A program made the translations under genes and the position numbers. A DNA stretch of 5,643 bases, taken from the NCBI GenBank assembly GCA_946482635.1, contig CAMLSG010000281.1, positions 1 through 5,643 on the forward strand. The letters run 5' to 3'. The notes beneath the pieces were generated by a model, which was given only the letters and a program-made list of their open reading frames with translations, was not told the origin of the DNA and did no database searches. Below, one piece after another: positions 5,513-5,643 of the stretch. How positions within the stretch are numbered: position 1 is the first letter of the stretch; every line of letters begins with the position of its first letter. Source of the stretch: an uncultured Duganella sp. (GTDB taxonomy: Bacteria > Pseudomonadota > Gammaproteobacteria > Burkholderiales > Burkholderiaceae).

Positions 5513-5643
5513 AAGAACTGGATGGCGCCGGGCTGCTGGCGCATGCCGATCAACTGGCGGATGTATTGCGCGCGTGCGTGCTGGCCGGCGCCAGTGTCGG
5601 CTTCGAACTGCCATGCCCGCATGAGGAGGCGCGCGCATTCTGG
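5500..5643 (+). CDS. GNAT family N-acetyltransferase, N-terminal part (cut by window edge)
   Basis: Forty-eight codons from ATG 5500 run open to the right edge. The translation starts MRTIEELDGAGLLAHADQLA and contains GASVGFELPCPHEEARAFW (about 30-48). This resembles the N-terminal region of the GNAT subgroup that includes tabtoxin-resistance acetyltransferase, where a GGASVGF segment follows the first helix. The acetyl-CoA-binding motif (RGxGxG/A) would lie beyond the edge, so catalysis cannot be confirmed. The ATG overlaps the regulator's last codons by 13 bases in another frame, and no strong ribosome binding site is seen. Translation is probably coupled to the regulator. A detoxifying acetyltransferase controlled by the upstream regulator is plausible, but the substrate is unknown. 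Confidence 0.82.
   Translation, partial: MRTIEELDGAGLLAHADQLADVLRACVLAGASVGFELPCPHEEARAFW

Noticed and set aside
4961..5638. A 225-codon minus-strand frame opposite the regulator and GNAT genes
   Set aside because: Arg/His/Ala-rich shadow without recognisable domains; both plus-strand frames have clear family features.

Overview
The window is an ordinary chromosomal stretch from a GC-rich betaproteobacterium. Burkholderiales is well supported and an Oxalobacteraceae-like member (Massilia, Janthinobacterium or Duganella type) is the best guess. The reasons are the gene order rpsF-priB-rpsR-rplI-dnaB, the lysine-rich N-terminal extension of S18 shared with Burkholderia-type S18, and the PriB and DnaB sequences. 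This was judged by eye and no database was searched. No mobile element, CRISPR array, tRNA or rRNA is visible.

Bases 1-170 hold no assignable gene. They carry a good extended -10 promoter (68-96) and a strong leader hairpin (113-140) ahead of rpsF. The operon at 171-1672 encodes ribosomal protein S6, the replication-restart protein PriB, S18 and L9, all on the plus strand, and ends at a textbook intrinsic terminator (1692-1720). PriB has no ATG, GTG or TTG start at the position the family requires; it appears to begin at a CTG (570) behind a good ribosome binding site.

The replicative helicase gene dnaB (1769-3160) follows, driven by its own promoter with a perfect TATAAT. The box lies so close to the ATG that the mRNA is probably leaderless. 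PriB and DnaB both act at replication forks, so the block joins translation and replication genes, as in many proteobacteria.

Next is a phosphate module: a PhoU-like DUF47 protein (3227-3853) and a short Pit-family phosphate permease (3870-4880), 16 bases apart and closed by a second strong terminator (4887-4914).

The right end carries a small regulatory unit. An XRE-type regulator with a C-terminal cupin domain (4952-5512) overlaps by 13 bases the start of a GNAT acetyltransferase (5500 to beyond the edge). The regulator start also looks leaderless. Its promoter and start codon are covered by four GGGA-type half-sites about one helical turn apart, which suggests autoregulation. This unit is the least ordinary part of the window. 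The core genes are conventional; what merits a second look is mainly in translation starts and regulatory DNA.
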